The notes: generated from the letters alone by a model not told the origin. Counted from the first letter of the stretch, positions 1 to 10,520 are shown. The stretch: 64,000 nucleotides of DNA from Dryococelus australis (GCA_029891345.1 CM057000.1:137934663-137998662), one strand, 5' to 3'. Numbers and translations are program-made.

Positions 1-145
1 AAATATGGAACAATTTTCCATCAATCGTTACCAACTTTACAGGGCAAACGTCACCCAGTGCGCCCATGAAAATATATGCGTTAGTGGCAGCTGCTTTTTT
101 TCTAAGGCTCATTTCAAAAGTGCTCACTTTATCGCGAACAGCCTT
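1..145 (+). mobile_element. Long TA-MITE, copy 1 (right part, cut by the window)
   Basis: Right end of the dominant MITE family. The interior (TTACCAACTTTAC, then AAAATATATGC) leads into a terminal repeat that runs TTTCAAAAGTGCTCAC and ends GAACAGCCTT, followed by TA. Other copies show the same order. It encodes no protein. TA target duplications at most copies point to a Tc1/mariner-type transposase supplied in trans. Confidence 0.9.
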
Positions 146-257
146 TAGAAGAACTAAGAATATAATATGGCGGAGCACCGACAGAAACCTCGTTCAGGTC
201 AACTTTTCCATGTTGCAAGCATCGCAAAAAAAAAAAAAAAAAAAGGGGGGGGGGTAA
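94..257 (+). repeat. Direct repeat, copy 1 of 2 (pairs with 1961-2124)
   Basis: About 164 bases starting in a T run inside the MITE end and continuing through single-copy-looking flank. By eye it is identical, apart from homopolymer lengths, to 1961-2124. Both copies end in an A run of 14-19, a G run of 10-16, then TAAA. A 5'-truncated retroposed transcript or a recent local duplication would both fit. Confidence 0.85.
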
Positions 258-600
258 AGTGTATATTTGCAGATAGCGTGCACCGACGAGTGTTCACAAG
301 CGGCATGTCTCCGCTCTACGTACGAGTGGAAAAGGGGGGGGGGGGGCGTTGATGGCGTGATGTCAGAGCGCGCACGTGACTTCCACGGTGACCTCTGATT
401 GGCTCCGCAACCCTGCCCCTCACCGCACGTCCATGGCAAACAGCTGCACAACCCCGCAGCCAACACCTCCCCCCCCCTTCTCCCTGGGTCAAGTTACCAT
501 GCCTACTGCACTGCAGTTCAGCCTTGCACAGAGTCCGCTCAAAATGTCGGAGGTCTCCTTTTCAGCACACGTGAAGGTATTTCGGCGAATAAGTTGACGA
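258..600. promoter_or_regulatory. GC/CpG-rich stretch with promoter-like motifs
   Basis: GC-rich compared with its surroundings. Within about 355-405 it carries a CRE-like TGATGTCA, an E-box CACGTGAC and an inverted CCAAT box (GATTGGCT). Runs of G (334-346) and C (about 470-478) flank it. Short ORFs here are in overlapping frames and not protein-like. It could be a promoter or a GC-rich repeat. Confidence 0.3.
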
Positions 601-620
601 CGCTAATATGTTTATATATG

Positions 621-652
621 CATAGCATAGCATAGCATAGCATAGCATAGCA
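621..652. repeat. CATAG pentanucleotide microsatellite
   Basis: Six tandem CATAG units that run directly into the left terminal repeat of the next MITE, so its outermost bases are obscured. Confidence 0.9.
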
Positions 653-1065
653 CGGGTAAAATGAACACTTTTGAAAGCCCCGCTTAAAATCTACTTGTAT
701 GTACGTTGTGTATCCTTCCGCCTTATGTAAGATTATCATTGCCACTAGCTTCATCACTTTATTTATGCGCCAGTCAAGTGAAACTGCGAAATTATTAGAA
801 AAGTGAATATTTCACAAATCTTGTCGTTTTTGCACTTCGATACATTAAAACGGAACAGAAAGCAAGAGAGGTAATTTAAATCACCAGAAATGGTTACCTA
901 CGACTTTTCATTCGACGTTAAGATACGGAACTACTTCTCATCCATCGTTACCAACTTTACTGGGCGCATTTCGCTCAGGTGCCAGTTAAAACATACGCAG
1001 GCAGGGGCAGTGACTTTTATTCTATGGTTGATTTCAAAAGTGCTTACTTTATCGCGAACAGCCCC
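646..1065 (+). mobile_element. Long TA-MITE, copy 2
   Basis: Full-length-like copy (about 420 bp). The left end is eroded by the CATAG repeat (GGGTAAAATGAACACTTTTG). The interior shows the family marks TTCCGCCTTATG, AAACTGCGAAATTATTAG and CATCCATCGTTACC. The right end reads TTTCAAAAGTGC and then GCGAACAGCCCC before TA. No coding capacity. Confidence 0.9.
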
Positions 1066-1560
1066 TATAAATTAATTTTTGGTGGAACGGAGTTGTTTGC
1101 GCGAATTCGCACATTTCAGTAAATAAATGTCTTGGCAAAAAGTTTCTTTTTTTGGCAGGAAAGGTGTAATGGATTGGAGAGATTAGGGCTGCTAGGGAAG
1201 TATCCTCGCTATCTTGGATTTACATATTTTCCTTATTAACTTAATTTTCGGAATCAGTATTTGAAAACCAAGCAAGTCATGACATATGGAAAATTTAAGA
1301 GTTATTTCTAAATCCCACTTATTTTTCTTACATGATTAGTGTCACATCTGTAACCGTAATCAAAAATTATCTAATTATTTAATAATTTCAGTCCCACATG
1401 GGAAAATACAGGTATATTTGAAACCCTACGAATTAAAAAAAAAAATCGTTAAATGGTCGTCCATGTCATGTTCAGCTTTGATTTTTTTTATTTCTGGTCA
1501 TACATTTTAATTACGAAGATTTGTAAGAACATTTGAAGATGGAGTGGATACTACTCCTTT
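1066..1560. other. AT-rich stretch without a recognised feature
   Basis: Short homopolymers only. No ORF, RNA gene or repeat was recognised. Confidence 0.6.
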
Positions 1561-1564
1561 AAAA

Positions 1565-1715
1565 TCGAATTTTTGAGAGCCAACGAGGGTGGCGCTAGGT
1601 GAGCATGGGGCAGTGCCGGAGCAAAAATTCAGGAGCCGGCCGGACAGGAATCGAACCCGGTTCCCCTCGGTGGGAGGTGAGTAGTCTGACAATTACACCA
1701 TCGCGTTAAGTTTTG
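1565..1715 (-). mobile_element. tRNA-derived SINE (B box GGTTCGATTCC), minus strand
   Basis: On the minus strand this reads as a tRNA-like head: an A-box-like stretch GATGGTGTAATTGTCAGAC, then ACTCACCTCCCACC, then a clear B box GGTTCGATTCC, then a GC-rich body. This head is the closest relative in the window of the 31-bp minisatellite unit at 27203-27828. No poly(A) tail is evident. Confidence 0.7.
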
Positions 1716-1960
1716 CACTTGCCGTATTAAGTGTAGGAAGATTACACTGCAAGGTAAAAAACAATCGCACTTCTAGGACTTCCCTGCAAAATTTTCTTAA
1801 GAGGACGTACTCGAACGTTTTCTGTGAAATCGTCGTTTGCACGTATAGGCGTATCTCGGTAAAATAAAATTTCTGGAAATACGACTTTTGTGCCAGTAAG
1901 AATATAAAAATAAAAATATTGTCTACATCTCTATCTTTTTACTTTTTTCATATTAAGTGA
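1716..1960. other. AT-rich unassigned spacer
   Basis: Nothing recognised between the SINE and the second direct-repeat copy. Confidence 0.5.
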
Positions 1961-2124
1961 TTTTTTTCTAAGGCTCATTTCAAAAGTGCTCACTTTATCG
2001 CGAACAGCCTTTAGAAGAACTAAGAATATAATATGGCGGAGCACCGACAGAAACCTCGTTCAGGTCAACTTTTCCATGTTGCAAGCATCGCAAAAAAAAA
2101 AAAAAGGGGGGGGGGGGGGGGTAA
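1961..2124 (+). repeat. Direct repeat, copy 2 of 2 (pairs with 94-257)
   Basis: Begins in a T run, carries only the last ~48 bases of the long MITE (ending 2011 before TA), then the same flank as copy 1, then A(14)G(16). The MITE body present in copy 1 is absent here, so this is not a normal transposition of the MITE. Confidence 0.85.
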
Positions 2125-2857
2125 AAAACTGGAGAAAATATCGTGAACGTGGTCAAATATCGCTTTTTTAAAGCTTGCCTGTGCACGTTCCTTAAGCGGC
2201 AAGAGAAAAGTACGACTATACGCATGTAGTTTGATCTGTGGACTTTCCTCACATGTACTAAAGTTACACTGTTACAGATATAATTTACACAGTAAAGCGT
2301 TACAACGGAAACACTGCACGCCTTGTGCGTAGGAGCGATAAGGTGCTAAGAGTGCGTGTTAGTGGCGCCCGTATGGATCACTCGCTTCTTGACCTTGAAC
2401 GAGCAGCTACATCGTCCTCTGAAGAGGTGGGAGAAAAAATAATTATAACCCTATAGTTCAATCTGTGAACTTTCGTGGGGAGAAATAAAATCCTGCTCTT
2501 ACAGATATATTTTCAACAGCACAGCGCAACGACCTATACGCTGCAAGACACTTCAGCGTCTTTTGTACAGGCAGTATTGCCAACCATCACAAGGCGAATA
2601 TCGAACGCTAATACAGAAAATATGTAATGTAACTACAGAATTTACCGCAACATAAAAACGTAGAAAAATAATGAATAAAAGTTCACCTTCAATTTTAGTA
2701 GTCTTATTCTTACAGCTTCCAAATGATGTAATGTTTATAGAATTACCAAAATATAACTACACCCTCGAACTGAGCGAAAATTTAAAAAATTGTGATGTAA
2801 TTATAAGTTCGTAGTTCCCTTGTATTATATGTTCTGCAGTGTAAAATCCATAGCTTA
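2125..2857. repeat. Unassigned region with a diverged internal duplication
   Basis: Segments around 2220-2345 and 2450-2575 share an order of words: ATCTGTG-ACTTTC, then TTACAGATATA-TTT, then ACAGC/AGTA-AGCG. This suggests an old tandem duplication of about 230 bp. A related GC-rich word string (CACTGCACG, then GCGATGGCG/GCGATAAGG, then GTGCC/GCGCCC) recurs near 6050-6120. No gene seen. Confidence 0.4.
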
Positions 2858-3270
2858 TAGGCTGTTCACGGTAAAGTGAGCACTTTTGAAATCCCTACTT
2901 CAGATCTGCTTGTATGCACGTTGTGTATTCTTCTACCTTATATAAGGTTAAAATTGCCGTTGGCCTTATGACTTTATTCATGCCTCGGTCAAGCATAACT
3001 GTGAAATTATTAGAAAAGTAAACATTTTATAAATCTGCTAATTTTTACACACTGAGGCATTAAAAAATAAACAGAAAGCGAAATATATACCTGAAATTAT
3101 CAAAAATGGTTACTTAAAACTTTTTATTTGACGTTAACATATGGAAGTCCTTTCTATTCACCGTTACCAACTTTACCGGACGCATGTCACTCAGTGCACC
3201 CGTTAAAATATATGCAGGCAGGCGCAGTGACATTTTTGTAAGGTTGATTTCAAAAGTGCTCACGTTTACC
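2858..3270 (+). mobile_element. Long TA-MITE, copy 3
   Basis: Starts after TA with TAGGCTGTTCACGGTAAAGT and shows the whole family interior. The right terminal repeat is cut after GTGCTCACG, where it abuts the left end of a short-subfamily copy. Confidence 0.9.
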
Positions 3271-3494
3271 TGGTAATGTGAGCACTTTTCGAGGCAGTTT
3301 TCTCAGACATAATATCTAATAAATATACTTAATGATATCCTTGGACTTTTGGTATCAAACATTGTGAAAAATATACACTGTGTTTTTTCCTCGCACAGTA
3401 ATGCCTACATTAACGAGTGGCGGAAGGACATAAATTGGCTGAAAGAAAAAAATTACCATGGCTTCAAAACTGCTCACTTTACCGTGAAGAGCAT
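3271..3494 (+). mobile_element. Short TA-MITE, copy A
   Basis: Left end CTGGTAATGTGAGCACTTTT, right end GCTCACTTTACCGTGAAGAGC. The interior is unlike the long family but resembles the other short copies in size and in having the tokens AATATAC and GTATCAAACATTG. About 224 bp, joined to the preceding long copy with both facing termini eroded. Confidence 0.7.
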
Positions 3495-3654
3495 ACAAAA
3501 ATCAGTAACAAGGCCCTGACCTCCGACGAGAATGGAACGATGCGGTGGAATGCAAGGGCGGGATGAAACGAGAATCCTCCAAGAAAATCCACAGGCCAAA
3601 GCCAAAGTCTGCCGCGTTTCCCACGCGAAATTCACTAATATTTTATACATAAAC

Positions 3655-3900
3655 TATCACATTTAATTTATATTTAACATGACTAAAACAGAGAGAAAGT
3701 GGGTGCGTTGGCAACGCCTAGTAGGAAGTAGTTTCCATCAAAAACGTTTTTAAAATGAGTGCGCACGAACGCGACGCGACGTCACTTTGGTATAATTAGA
3801 TTTCTTGCATGAGGTGGAGGAATGGCTTGAAAGTAAAACTTTAGCAGAGCTTCAGTAATGTTCGAAGTAACCGTGAATTGACTATACAATGTGTGTTTCC
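3655..3900 (+). repeat. Dispersed repeat D1, copy 1 (pairs with 14920-15165)
   Basis: Shares with 14920-15165 the order GTTGG-AACGCCTAGT, GAGTG-GCACGAA, TTTGCATGAGG/TTTGCACGAGG, GGAGGAAT, AACTTTAGCAGAGCTTCAG/AACATTAGCAGGGCTTCAG, and GTAACCGTGAAT. About 250 bp, non-coding, superfamily unknown. Confidence 0.65.
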
Positions 3901-4970
3901 GAAACATGAGCACAGTCTTCGGCATGGTATACCTAAGCGTAAAAGAAGGTGAATTATATACATAGTCCATGGTCTAACTCAAAAAGTTCGGAGAGAAGAT
4001 GGCGTTAAAAGTGGATGTAAAAGTACACCTTATTCGAAACCATACGAAAACACCTTGCATTAAATCAATGAAATTGTGTACAGCAATGCTCATCTGTGGT
4101 CATCAAGAAGGTAAGGATGTTAAATGCGCAACCCTTATTATGTGTATAGCGATAATGGGGTTTGCAACCCTACTGCATGCAATAAAATGCTTTGGGCTAT
4201 GTACTATCATATTTTTTATTCAAATAAAGAAACCCTGTGTTACAATACAGCACAAAGTATTCTGTCGGCGCAAGCACCTAACTCGCATAGTAACGGGGAT
4301 AATCTAACACAATGCGAGCAATGCTGGCCTGCGTGTCATGTTTATACTTCCGCAGATGAGACAGAACAACATTAACGTAGTTGTTTCGTCTGATGGAGTT
4401 GGTACACTTATCACATATTGCCTTTCCATGATTGTCCCCACTGCAATCATCACTATACCCCCCCCCCCAACACTGTGAGGGCTGTCGCTGGCTAACGCGG
4501 GAATTACCTCGCAAAATAAGTCACTGCAATGTGCATGCTTCAATGCTAAAATGTTCTGTTGAGTAACAATTTCGCAAAGAAAATCCGCGTGGCTTGTTTT
4601 CACTGTATAAAACCAATTTCGAAAAAAAAAAAGCATTTAACTTAATAGTAAAACACAGTTAAAGTGGCAGTGTTAACATTACGAATATCTTAACAATATT
4701 ATAAGTGCGAAAGTTTGAATGATGGTTTGTTACTCAATCACGTCGTAACGTCTCGACGTATTTGGATGTAATTTGGTACAGGGGTGGATTAATATTAGCA
4801 CGCAGGGTACTTTACATTCCGGGAGAAACGAACAGTTTCCTAGGGAATACATAAAAACAGCCACCAACCATTAAGATAGAGCACTTGGTCATTATAATTA
4901 AGGTTTGAATCTTGCACGCGGTTGAAGCGGCGGGTAACAGCTAGTAAGACATAATTCCGGAAAAATAAAA
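3901..4970. other. Unassigned AT-rich region
   Basis: Overlapping short ORFs on both strands without protein-like composition. A C run at about 4450-4458 and an A run near 4622 are the only marked tracts. Confidence 0.5.
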
Positions 4971-4974
4971 GGTG

Positions 4975-5010
4975 CATGTGTGTGTGTGTGTGTGGGGGGG
5001 GGGGGGGGGA
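4975..5010. repeat. (TG)n followed by a G run
   Basis: Alternating TG of about 9 units running straight into about 15 G residues. Confidence 0.9.
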
Positions 5011-5154
5011 TGTAAATGAAAAAAAAATTTCTCAGAGCGAGTCCCATGTGGATTGGTTCTCATTCGCATGACTACGTAAAATTTTGAGCATTTCATTAAG
5101 TAACTGTACGATCGCTAACCTACAATAGTAATGAACATCACTTGGGGATAAGTC

Positions 5155-5230
5155 GGCCTAAGTCCATGGGCTGGTATCGAACCGAGGTCCTTCCAAATGC
5201 AAATCAGGCACGCTACCACACAATAGTCAT
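5155..5230 (-). mobile_element. tRNA-like unit / SINE head, minus strand
   Basis: The minus strand reads TGTGGTAGCGTGCCTGATT (A-box-like with a D-arm look), an anticodon-arm-length spacer, then GGTTCGATACC, a good B box. No matching acceptor stem is visible, so it is a SINE head or tRNA pseudogene rather than a working tRNA. Confidence 0.55.
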
Positions 5231-5444
5231 TCCTGTCCCATTTTGCTGCCGCAGGTCGGGGAGTTTTTTTTTTGTTTGAATGTCTGTCGACCAATCAGGT
5301 TGATTGCACCTACAAACTACCGTAATCAATGGAAGTGGCATGGTTGGTGTTCGATTTTAAGTCAGCAATCGATCGGACACACGCGACCGCTTGATTGGCA
5401 GCGTGTTACGCTCCGGCCAGACCTCTACCTCCATCACGAACGGG

Positions 5445-5695
5445 GGGACACGGTGGCTGAACGGTTATACTGCTCGCCTCCCACCAAGGCGAACAAGGGT
5501 TCAGCAACCGGCCCGGTTCACTCCGGATTTTCGCAAGTGGGTATCGTGGCGGATGATGTCGCTGGTCGGTGGGTTTCCTCGGGGATATCTCGTTTCCCCA
5601 GCCCCTTCAATCCGGCGCTGCTCCATATTCACCTCACCTCACCCTCATCGTCTCGCAAGACCTCGAAGACTCACTTCAAGAACGACAATTGCCCT
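5445..5695 (+). mobile_element. SINE family A, full-length-like copy
   Basis: tRNA-derived head (GGTGGCTGAACGGTTATACT as A box; B box degenerate around AAGGGTTCAGCAACC), then the family body CCGGATTTTCGCA, ATCGTGGCGGATGATG, GGGTTTCCTCGGGGATATC, CATTCACCTCACC-like stretch and CAAGACCTCGAAG. The same body order is seen at 28526-28720, 41515-41665 (minus) and 53042-53300. Confidence 0.8.
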
Positions 5696-5699
5696 TAAG

Positions 5700-6545
5700 G
5701 GTTCCGCTTGCCTGACGCTTAGTTGCGATGCAAAGTGTTTTAAATCCTGGTTCTTTGACGAAACTGTTAAACATTCCCTCAGTATATTTACCTACGAAAA
5801 TACATCATACCCCATACGAGGACAGATTTGTACTTTAAAGTTACAGCGCATGATGTAAATATTATTTTTGAGCCATCCAATATACAGTAGTTAGAAACTG
5901 CTTTTTCAGACTGCCGTGTCTTAAAAATATTAGCCAACCACTAGTCGCATTACTATAGGAGCCTGTATTGAACTTTGCCACAGACATTTCTTTAATAAAA
6001 TAATAGGGTCGCCTCTGCAAGTCCCATAGTTACACGCAGCACTACGAGAACACTGCACGTCAATCCAGAGCCTTGCACGTAGCGGCGATGGCGTCCTTGT
6101 AGCGCGTGCCAGTGTAACCCTTATAGCTCCCGCGCTTCTAGGGCAATAAAGGAGAAAAAACGATGTAAGCAAGCGGGCCCCTTATGGGGAATGGCGAACG
6201 AAAGCACTATAATTTTCCGATTTTCGCCAAAAGTGGTTTTCAGAGGGCTCGTTAAAATTTTTTGCACAATATATGAACAATAATTTCTAACGCCTTCTTA
6301 CACAGACAGATCTTCTTTACTTTCATCACTCTCGGAGCACTGACTGCAAATAAGCCGTAAGCAAGCATTGCGTCTGCGATGAAAGTAAGTACACACAAGC
6401 TTCGCAGTATTTCTCTTTACTCGGAACTTCAATCTGTGACAGAAGGATTTTAGTAGAGAAATATGTTCAGAAAAAGCACAGCATTTTCTCTACAGTTCAA
6501 AACTCAGTTTTATAGAAGAATAAACATAGTTAACATAGGGCTACC
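5700..6545. other. Unassigned region
   Basis: Mostly AT-rich. The segment 5990-6140 is GC-richer and resembles words in 2290-2400, so it may be an old repeat. No gene recognised. Confidence 0.45.
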
Positions 6546-6547
6546 TA

Positions 6548-6850
6548 TTGCCGACCTCCCGTGGTGCGGCGTCTATCTCTGGTGCGGGAGGTTCTGGGTT
6601 CGAATCCCTATGCCGCCGGTTTTACATCACTGGGACGCTACTCCCTCAGCGCGGGGGTGGATCGGTCCCTTGTGAGGGACCTTGGCCACCCAGACAGTTC
6701 TCAGTTAGCTTGCGGAGGCGAGGAGAAGCTAACCTCCTTCCCCCTCCACTCCCATCAAACATACTTAATGCTGCAAAGCAATCATTGTTTTACAGGATTC
6801 CCAGGGTAGCACCTGGGAGCTGTTTCGAATCCCTATGTAAGGCATGGCTG
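6548..6850 (+). mobile_element. SINE family B
   Basis: tRNA-like start (CCGTGGTGCGGCGTCTATCT), perfect B box GGTTCGAATCC, then a body with GGGACGCTACTCCC, GATCGGTCCCTTGTGAGGGA and an inverted GTTAGCTTGC-to-GAAGCTAAC pair. The internal GGTCCCTTGTGAGGGACC forms a short hairpin. A second GTTTCGAATCCCTATG near 6820 repeats part of the head, hinting at a dimeric or partly duplicated unit. Confidence 0.7.
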
Positions 6851-7083
6851 TTAAGGTTATATCATAAGTTTGTTAGGAAAGCAGTTCACTAATAATCCTT
6901 CAGGAATAACACCGGTTTACGCTAATAGGTCCTTTCCAATTCCAATCGGACTAACTACAAAGATTTTTTTTTTTTGAATTTGCACATTTCAACGACCACA
7001 TTTACGTTTCCATAACCAAATTGATGAATTGGCTGCATATTATAAAACCCAGATGGCGACTATGGAGGGCCCTTAAGTACCTA

Positions 7084-7509
7084 AAAGCTGTTCACGTTAA
7101 AGTGAACCCTTTTGAAATCAACGTTAGAAAAAAGTCACTGCTCCTGCTTGCATGTATTATAACAGGCGCACTGAGTAACATGTGGACACTAGAGTTGGTA
7201 ACGATGGATGAAAATTAGTTCCATATCTTAACGTCGAATAAAAAGAGTTAGATGACCATTTGTCATAACTTAAATTACTTCTGACGGTTTCGCTTTTTTT
7301 TCTATTTATCAAAGTGTAAAAATGAGCTTGTTTGTAAAATATTTACTGTTCTTATAATTTTACAGTTTAACTGGACTGATGTAAGGATAAAGTAATGAGG
7401 TTCCCTTGCCAGTGGAAAATTTTACATTAGGCGGAAGAATACGCAGGGTGCATACAAGTAGATCTTAAGCAGGGCTTTCAACAGTGCTCGTTTTACCGTG
7501 AACAGCCTA
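7084..7509 (-). mobile_element. Long TA-MITE, copy 4
   Basis: Reverse orientation relative to copies 1-3. Starts after TA as AAAGCTGTTCACGTTAAAGT and ends CCGTGAACAGCCTA. Family interior tokens GCGCACTGAGTAACAT, GGTAACGATGGATG and GGCGGAAGAATACGC are present. No coding capacity. Confidence 0.92.
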
Positions 7510-7975
7510 TGCTGAGTTGGCGCGCACGCAAAATGCCTATTCTGCAGCTGACAACTGGCAGGTAGTGGCGGTTTCCCCGTACCACCACGGCGATAGCGCC
7601 AGTGTTTACCCAATGCTGGGAGGGCTGGAAGGGGTACGGCTCTCACTAGGGGGTGGTTAAAGGGGAAGGGACGTGTGTGTGTGCGCGCGTGTGGGAAGTG
7701 TGTCCACGGGCGGTGCTCCGGCGCCGCGTTTATCCACGCTGACCAAGCCGTGAAATCGGTTCTCCCACCTTCGCCTACGTACACAACCATCCTCACGTGG
7801 AGGGGGTGTGTATTGGTTGAGCGGCTATGGGAGCCCCTGCAGCCACGTTCGAAGCAAACCCGCACAATTGTAGTGCGCAGCGGGCTGCCGCGTGTTTACA
7901 TTGCTGGCGCCAGCGAGAGAGAGAGTGTTTTCCGCGGCGACGCCACGCACGCACGCGGGATAAAAAAAAAAAATG
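7510..7975. promoter_or_regulatory. CpG-dense island
   Basis: Strongly GC- and CpG-rich between AT-rich flanks (GCGCCGCG, CGCGCGTG, CCGCGGCGACGCCACGC). Contains E-box CACGTG (7794-7799) and a (GA)n tract at 7914-7923. ORFs of about 100-147 aa here overlap on both strands and look like products of base composition. A promoter or first exon is possible but unproved. Confidence 0.35.
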
Positions 7976-8264
7976 TGTCCTGACATATACACAAATAAAG
8001 AGACGCTGGAAAAAAAAAAACTAACACAGAGCTAAATTCAAATATTTAAATAACACTTCTCACTGATTATTCTTTTTTTATTCGTAGCGAGCGCCGACAA
8101 CGCCATGTATATTTCACAGATAGAAATTGCTTTTTGATTGGCAGTAATGCGTGGGAAGGCATTGCTTATTGACAGAACTACTGCAGAACAGTTGGTACAG
8201 TGTAGGGTCTGTACACGACTGCAAGCCAATCAAATTACCATTGCCTTAATATCAATATTTATAC

Positions 8265-8475
8265 GGTGCCACACCGAGCGAGGTTGTGCACTGGTGAGGC
8301 AGATGCCCATATTCCATTCCCGATCCGGCCATTCTTAATCCGATTTCTCGCGGCTTTGTGAATTCACTCCCCGTATATTCTGGTATGGTTCCAAAATACA
8401 GTTCTTTGGCCGTTCCTTCACGCGTGTGAAGAATCCTGCCTGTCTCTGGCGACTTCGCATTTTACGAGACATTGA
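8265..8475 (+). mobile_element. Diverged SINE of the widespread GATCCGGCCATTCT type
   Basis: The order CGAGCGAGGTTGTGCACTGG, CCCGATCCGGCCATTCT, GATTTCTCGCGG, TGGTATGGTTCC and GGCCGTTCCTTCACG follows, loosely, a tRNA-derived SINE layout common in insect genomes (gaggtggtgcagtgg head; cggccatcctgattt and gggatggttcc body). The copy is eroded and lacks a clean B box. Confidence 0.5.
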
Positions 8476-8672
8476 ACCCTATGTACCAACCATCAAAGGT
8501 GACGTGTATGTGAAAGAATAATTGCCACTCCTTGTAATATACATTATTTTAATATTAGCACAACTATAAGGTTTACCAAATACAATATGAATCAAATATA
8601 GTACTGGATAGCTCGCCTATTCTGGTGAAACAAGCGATGGCGGTACGCTCTCACAGTGCGGTATGACGGTTA

Positions 8673-9091
8673 AAGGCTGTTCACGAAAAAGTGAGCATTT
8701 TTGAAATGAACCTTAAAAAAAAATCATAGTCGGTGCCTGCATATATTTTAATGGGCGCACTGAGTGACATTTGCCCAGTAAAGTTGGTAAAGATGGATGG
8801 AAAATAGCCCCATATCTTAGCGTCGAATAATTATGTCAGATAACCGTTTGTGATAACTTATTATATTTCTTTCGCTTTCAGTTTTTCTAATGCATCGAAG
8901 TGTGAAAATGACCAGATTTGTAGAATATTTTCTTTCCTAAGAATTTTACATTTTCACTTGACCGATGCATAAATAAAGTGATCAGGCCCATGAAAATGTT
9001 AATTTTACGTAAAGCGGAAGAATACAAACGTGCATACAATTAGATTCTACGCAGAGCTTTTAGAAGTGCTCATTTTACCGTGAACAGCCCA
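8673..9091 (-). mobile_element. Long TA-MITE, copy 5
   Basis: Flanked by TA on both sides. Ends AAGGCTGTTCACGAAAAAGT and ACCGTGAACAGCCCA, same orientation as copy 4. Interior tokens are all present. Confidence 0.93.
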
Positions 9092-9328
9092 TATTCCCCT
9101 AAAATTTTTTTGCCCTCATATGCGAATATTGAATAATTAATTAGTGTAATTTTTGAATGGTTTTGGCTACAACACAAATTCCAGGGCACATGCGGTACTT
9201 AAACACAACAAATTTAAAATGTGTACCTAATATTAAAAAAAAAATGTTTAAATCATAATTCCGCGTAATGGTAAATTAATCTCTTGAAATGTACAAATTA
9301 ATTAGTAAAAAACACCAATATTAACTAA

Positions 9329-9862
9329 GGCCGTGTCCGAAATGACAAATTCGTTATTTTGTGATTTGTCATTTTGTAAGTAAATTCGGACATAGCAGAC
9401 AGTCACTTGTTTAGCACTCGCGACAACGCATTTTTACATTAACAGTGAAAATTATTTCTATCTAATTTGAATGCTTAAAACGGACGTAGTAATTCTACAA
9501 TCATCATTGGAATGCTACGAATATGTTAATAAATAAGAAAATAACAAATTGTGCATTAACAACTTTAAAGTTTTGTTGAGAAATATATAAACGAAGCAGA
9601 ACAATTGCTTTCTTTTTAAAACATGTCTAGGGTAGTTAATGAACAGTTATTCATAAAAAAAAAGGTTTCATTTTTCGCATTTATGCATGTGTTTTGAAGG
9701 TCAAAATTAATATGGTACTGATAATGTCATTTTTTATTTGGTCTAACATCCGCTAAATACAAAATACCAAATACCAAATTACCAAATACGTCACCATTTT
9801 TGTATACAAAATTGGGTCACGTGATAATTTCGTCAACACAATCTGCCATTTCGCACACGGCC
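9329..9862. mobile_element. PIF/Harbinger-like MITE, TSD TAA
   Basis: 534 bp with inverted ends GGCCGTGTCCGAAATGACA and, reading inward from the right, GGCCGTGTGCGAAATGGCA. TAA lies immediately outside both ends (9326-9328, 9863-9865). A subterminal hairpin of 11-bp arms (AAATGACAAAT/ATTTGTCATTT) lies just inside the left end. AT-rich interior, non-coding. The 3-bp TWA duplication is typical of PIF/Harbinger. Confidence 0.85.
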
Positions 9863-9865
9863 TAA

Positions 9866-10485
9866 AATTTTAACTCCACATGAACAAATGTACATTCAAT
9901 ATCGCTTTAAAATCTATTACAATGGCGATTTAACTGTGCTCAGTTTTAAGAACAAAGCCTATAAACACGACATGAAACAATGTAGTCGTCTCACATGTAT
10001 TTATTTACTACATGATTCCACCACTTACATTAAAAAAATTGTATATAAAAGATTATTATACATTCAATTACACACAAGTAAATTAGTACTTGCGTTCATT
10101 AAACAAAACGTATACACTCAATAACTAAAATGTGTGTCAATAATGTGTAATGCAATAGAAACCCTTGTAATGTTTCGTAAGCGAAGACGCACATAGAGTT
10201 CGCTATAGACCTTAGCTCGAACTAGTTCAGTTTGAAAGCAAGATGATATGAATTGATAAAATGTTCGCTGATAAAGTGAGCCCCAAAAGTAAATAAATGA
10301 TGAAAAGGTAATCTGTTCACTGAATATTTACCACCGTTTACGATACAATAGCGGCACACGAAAATAGATTTCACAATAGCAGCACAAGTATCTAACCCCC
10401 GCGGCAGTAAAAGCAAGAAAAAGATGGAATCGCAGCCAGTTATTACTTACTTGAAAATCTTCTCACTGCCGAAGATAATTAAAGT
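9866..10485. other. Unassigned AT-rich region
   Basis: An ORF of 78 codons at 9888-10124 is low complexity and has no recognisable family. Nothing else seen. Confidence 0.45.
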
Positions 10486-10492
10486 GAGAAGA

Positions 10493-10520
10493 CGGGAGAG
10501 AATCACTACTTTCTCTCCCG
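10493..10520. repeat. Perfect 10-bp inverted repeat (hairpin)
   Basis: CGGGAGAGAA, an 8-base loop, then TTCTCTCCCG. It is not followed by a T run, so no terminator is implied. Surrounding sequence to about 10880 is GC-richer with no recognised gene. Confidence 0.7.

Noticed and set aside
5155-5230. Functional tRNA gene
   Set aside because: Has plausible A and B boxes, but no pairing acceptor stem and no terminator; better called a SINE head or tRNA pseudogene.
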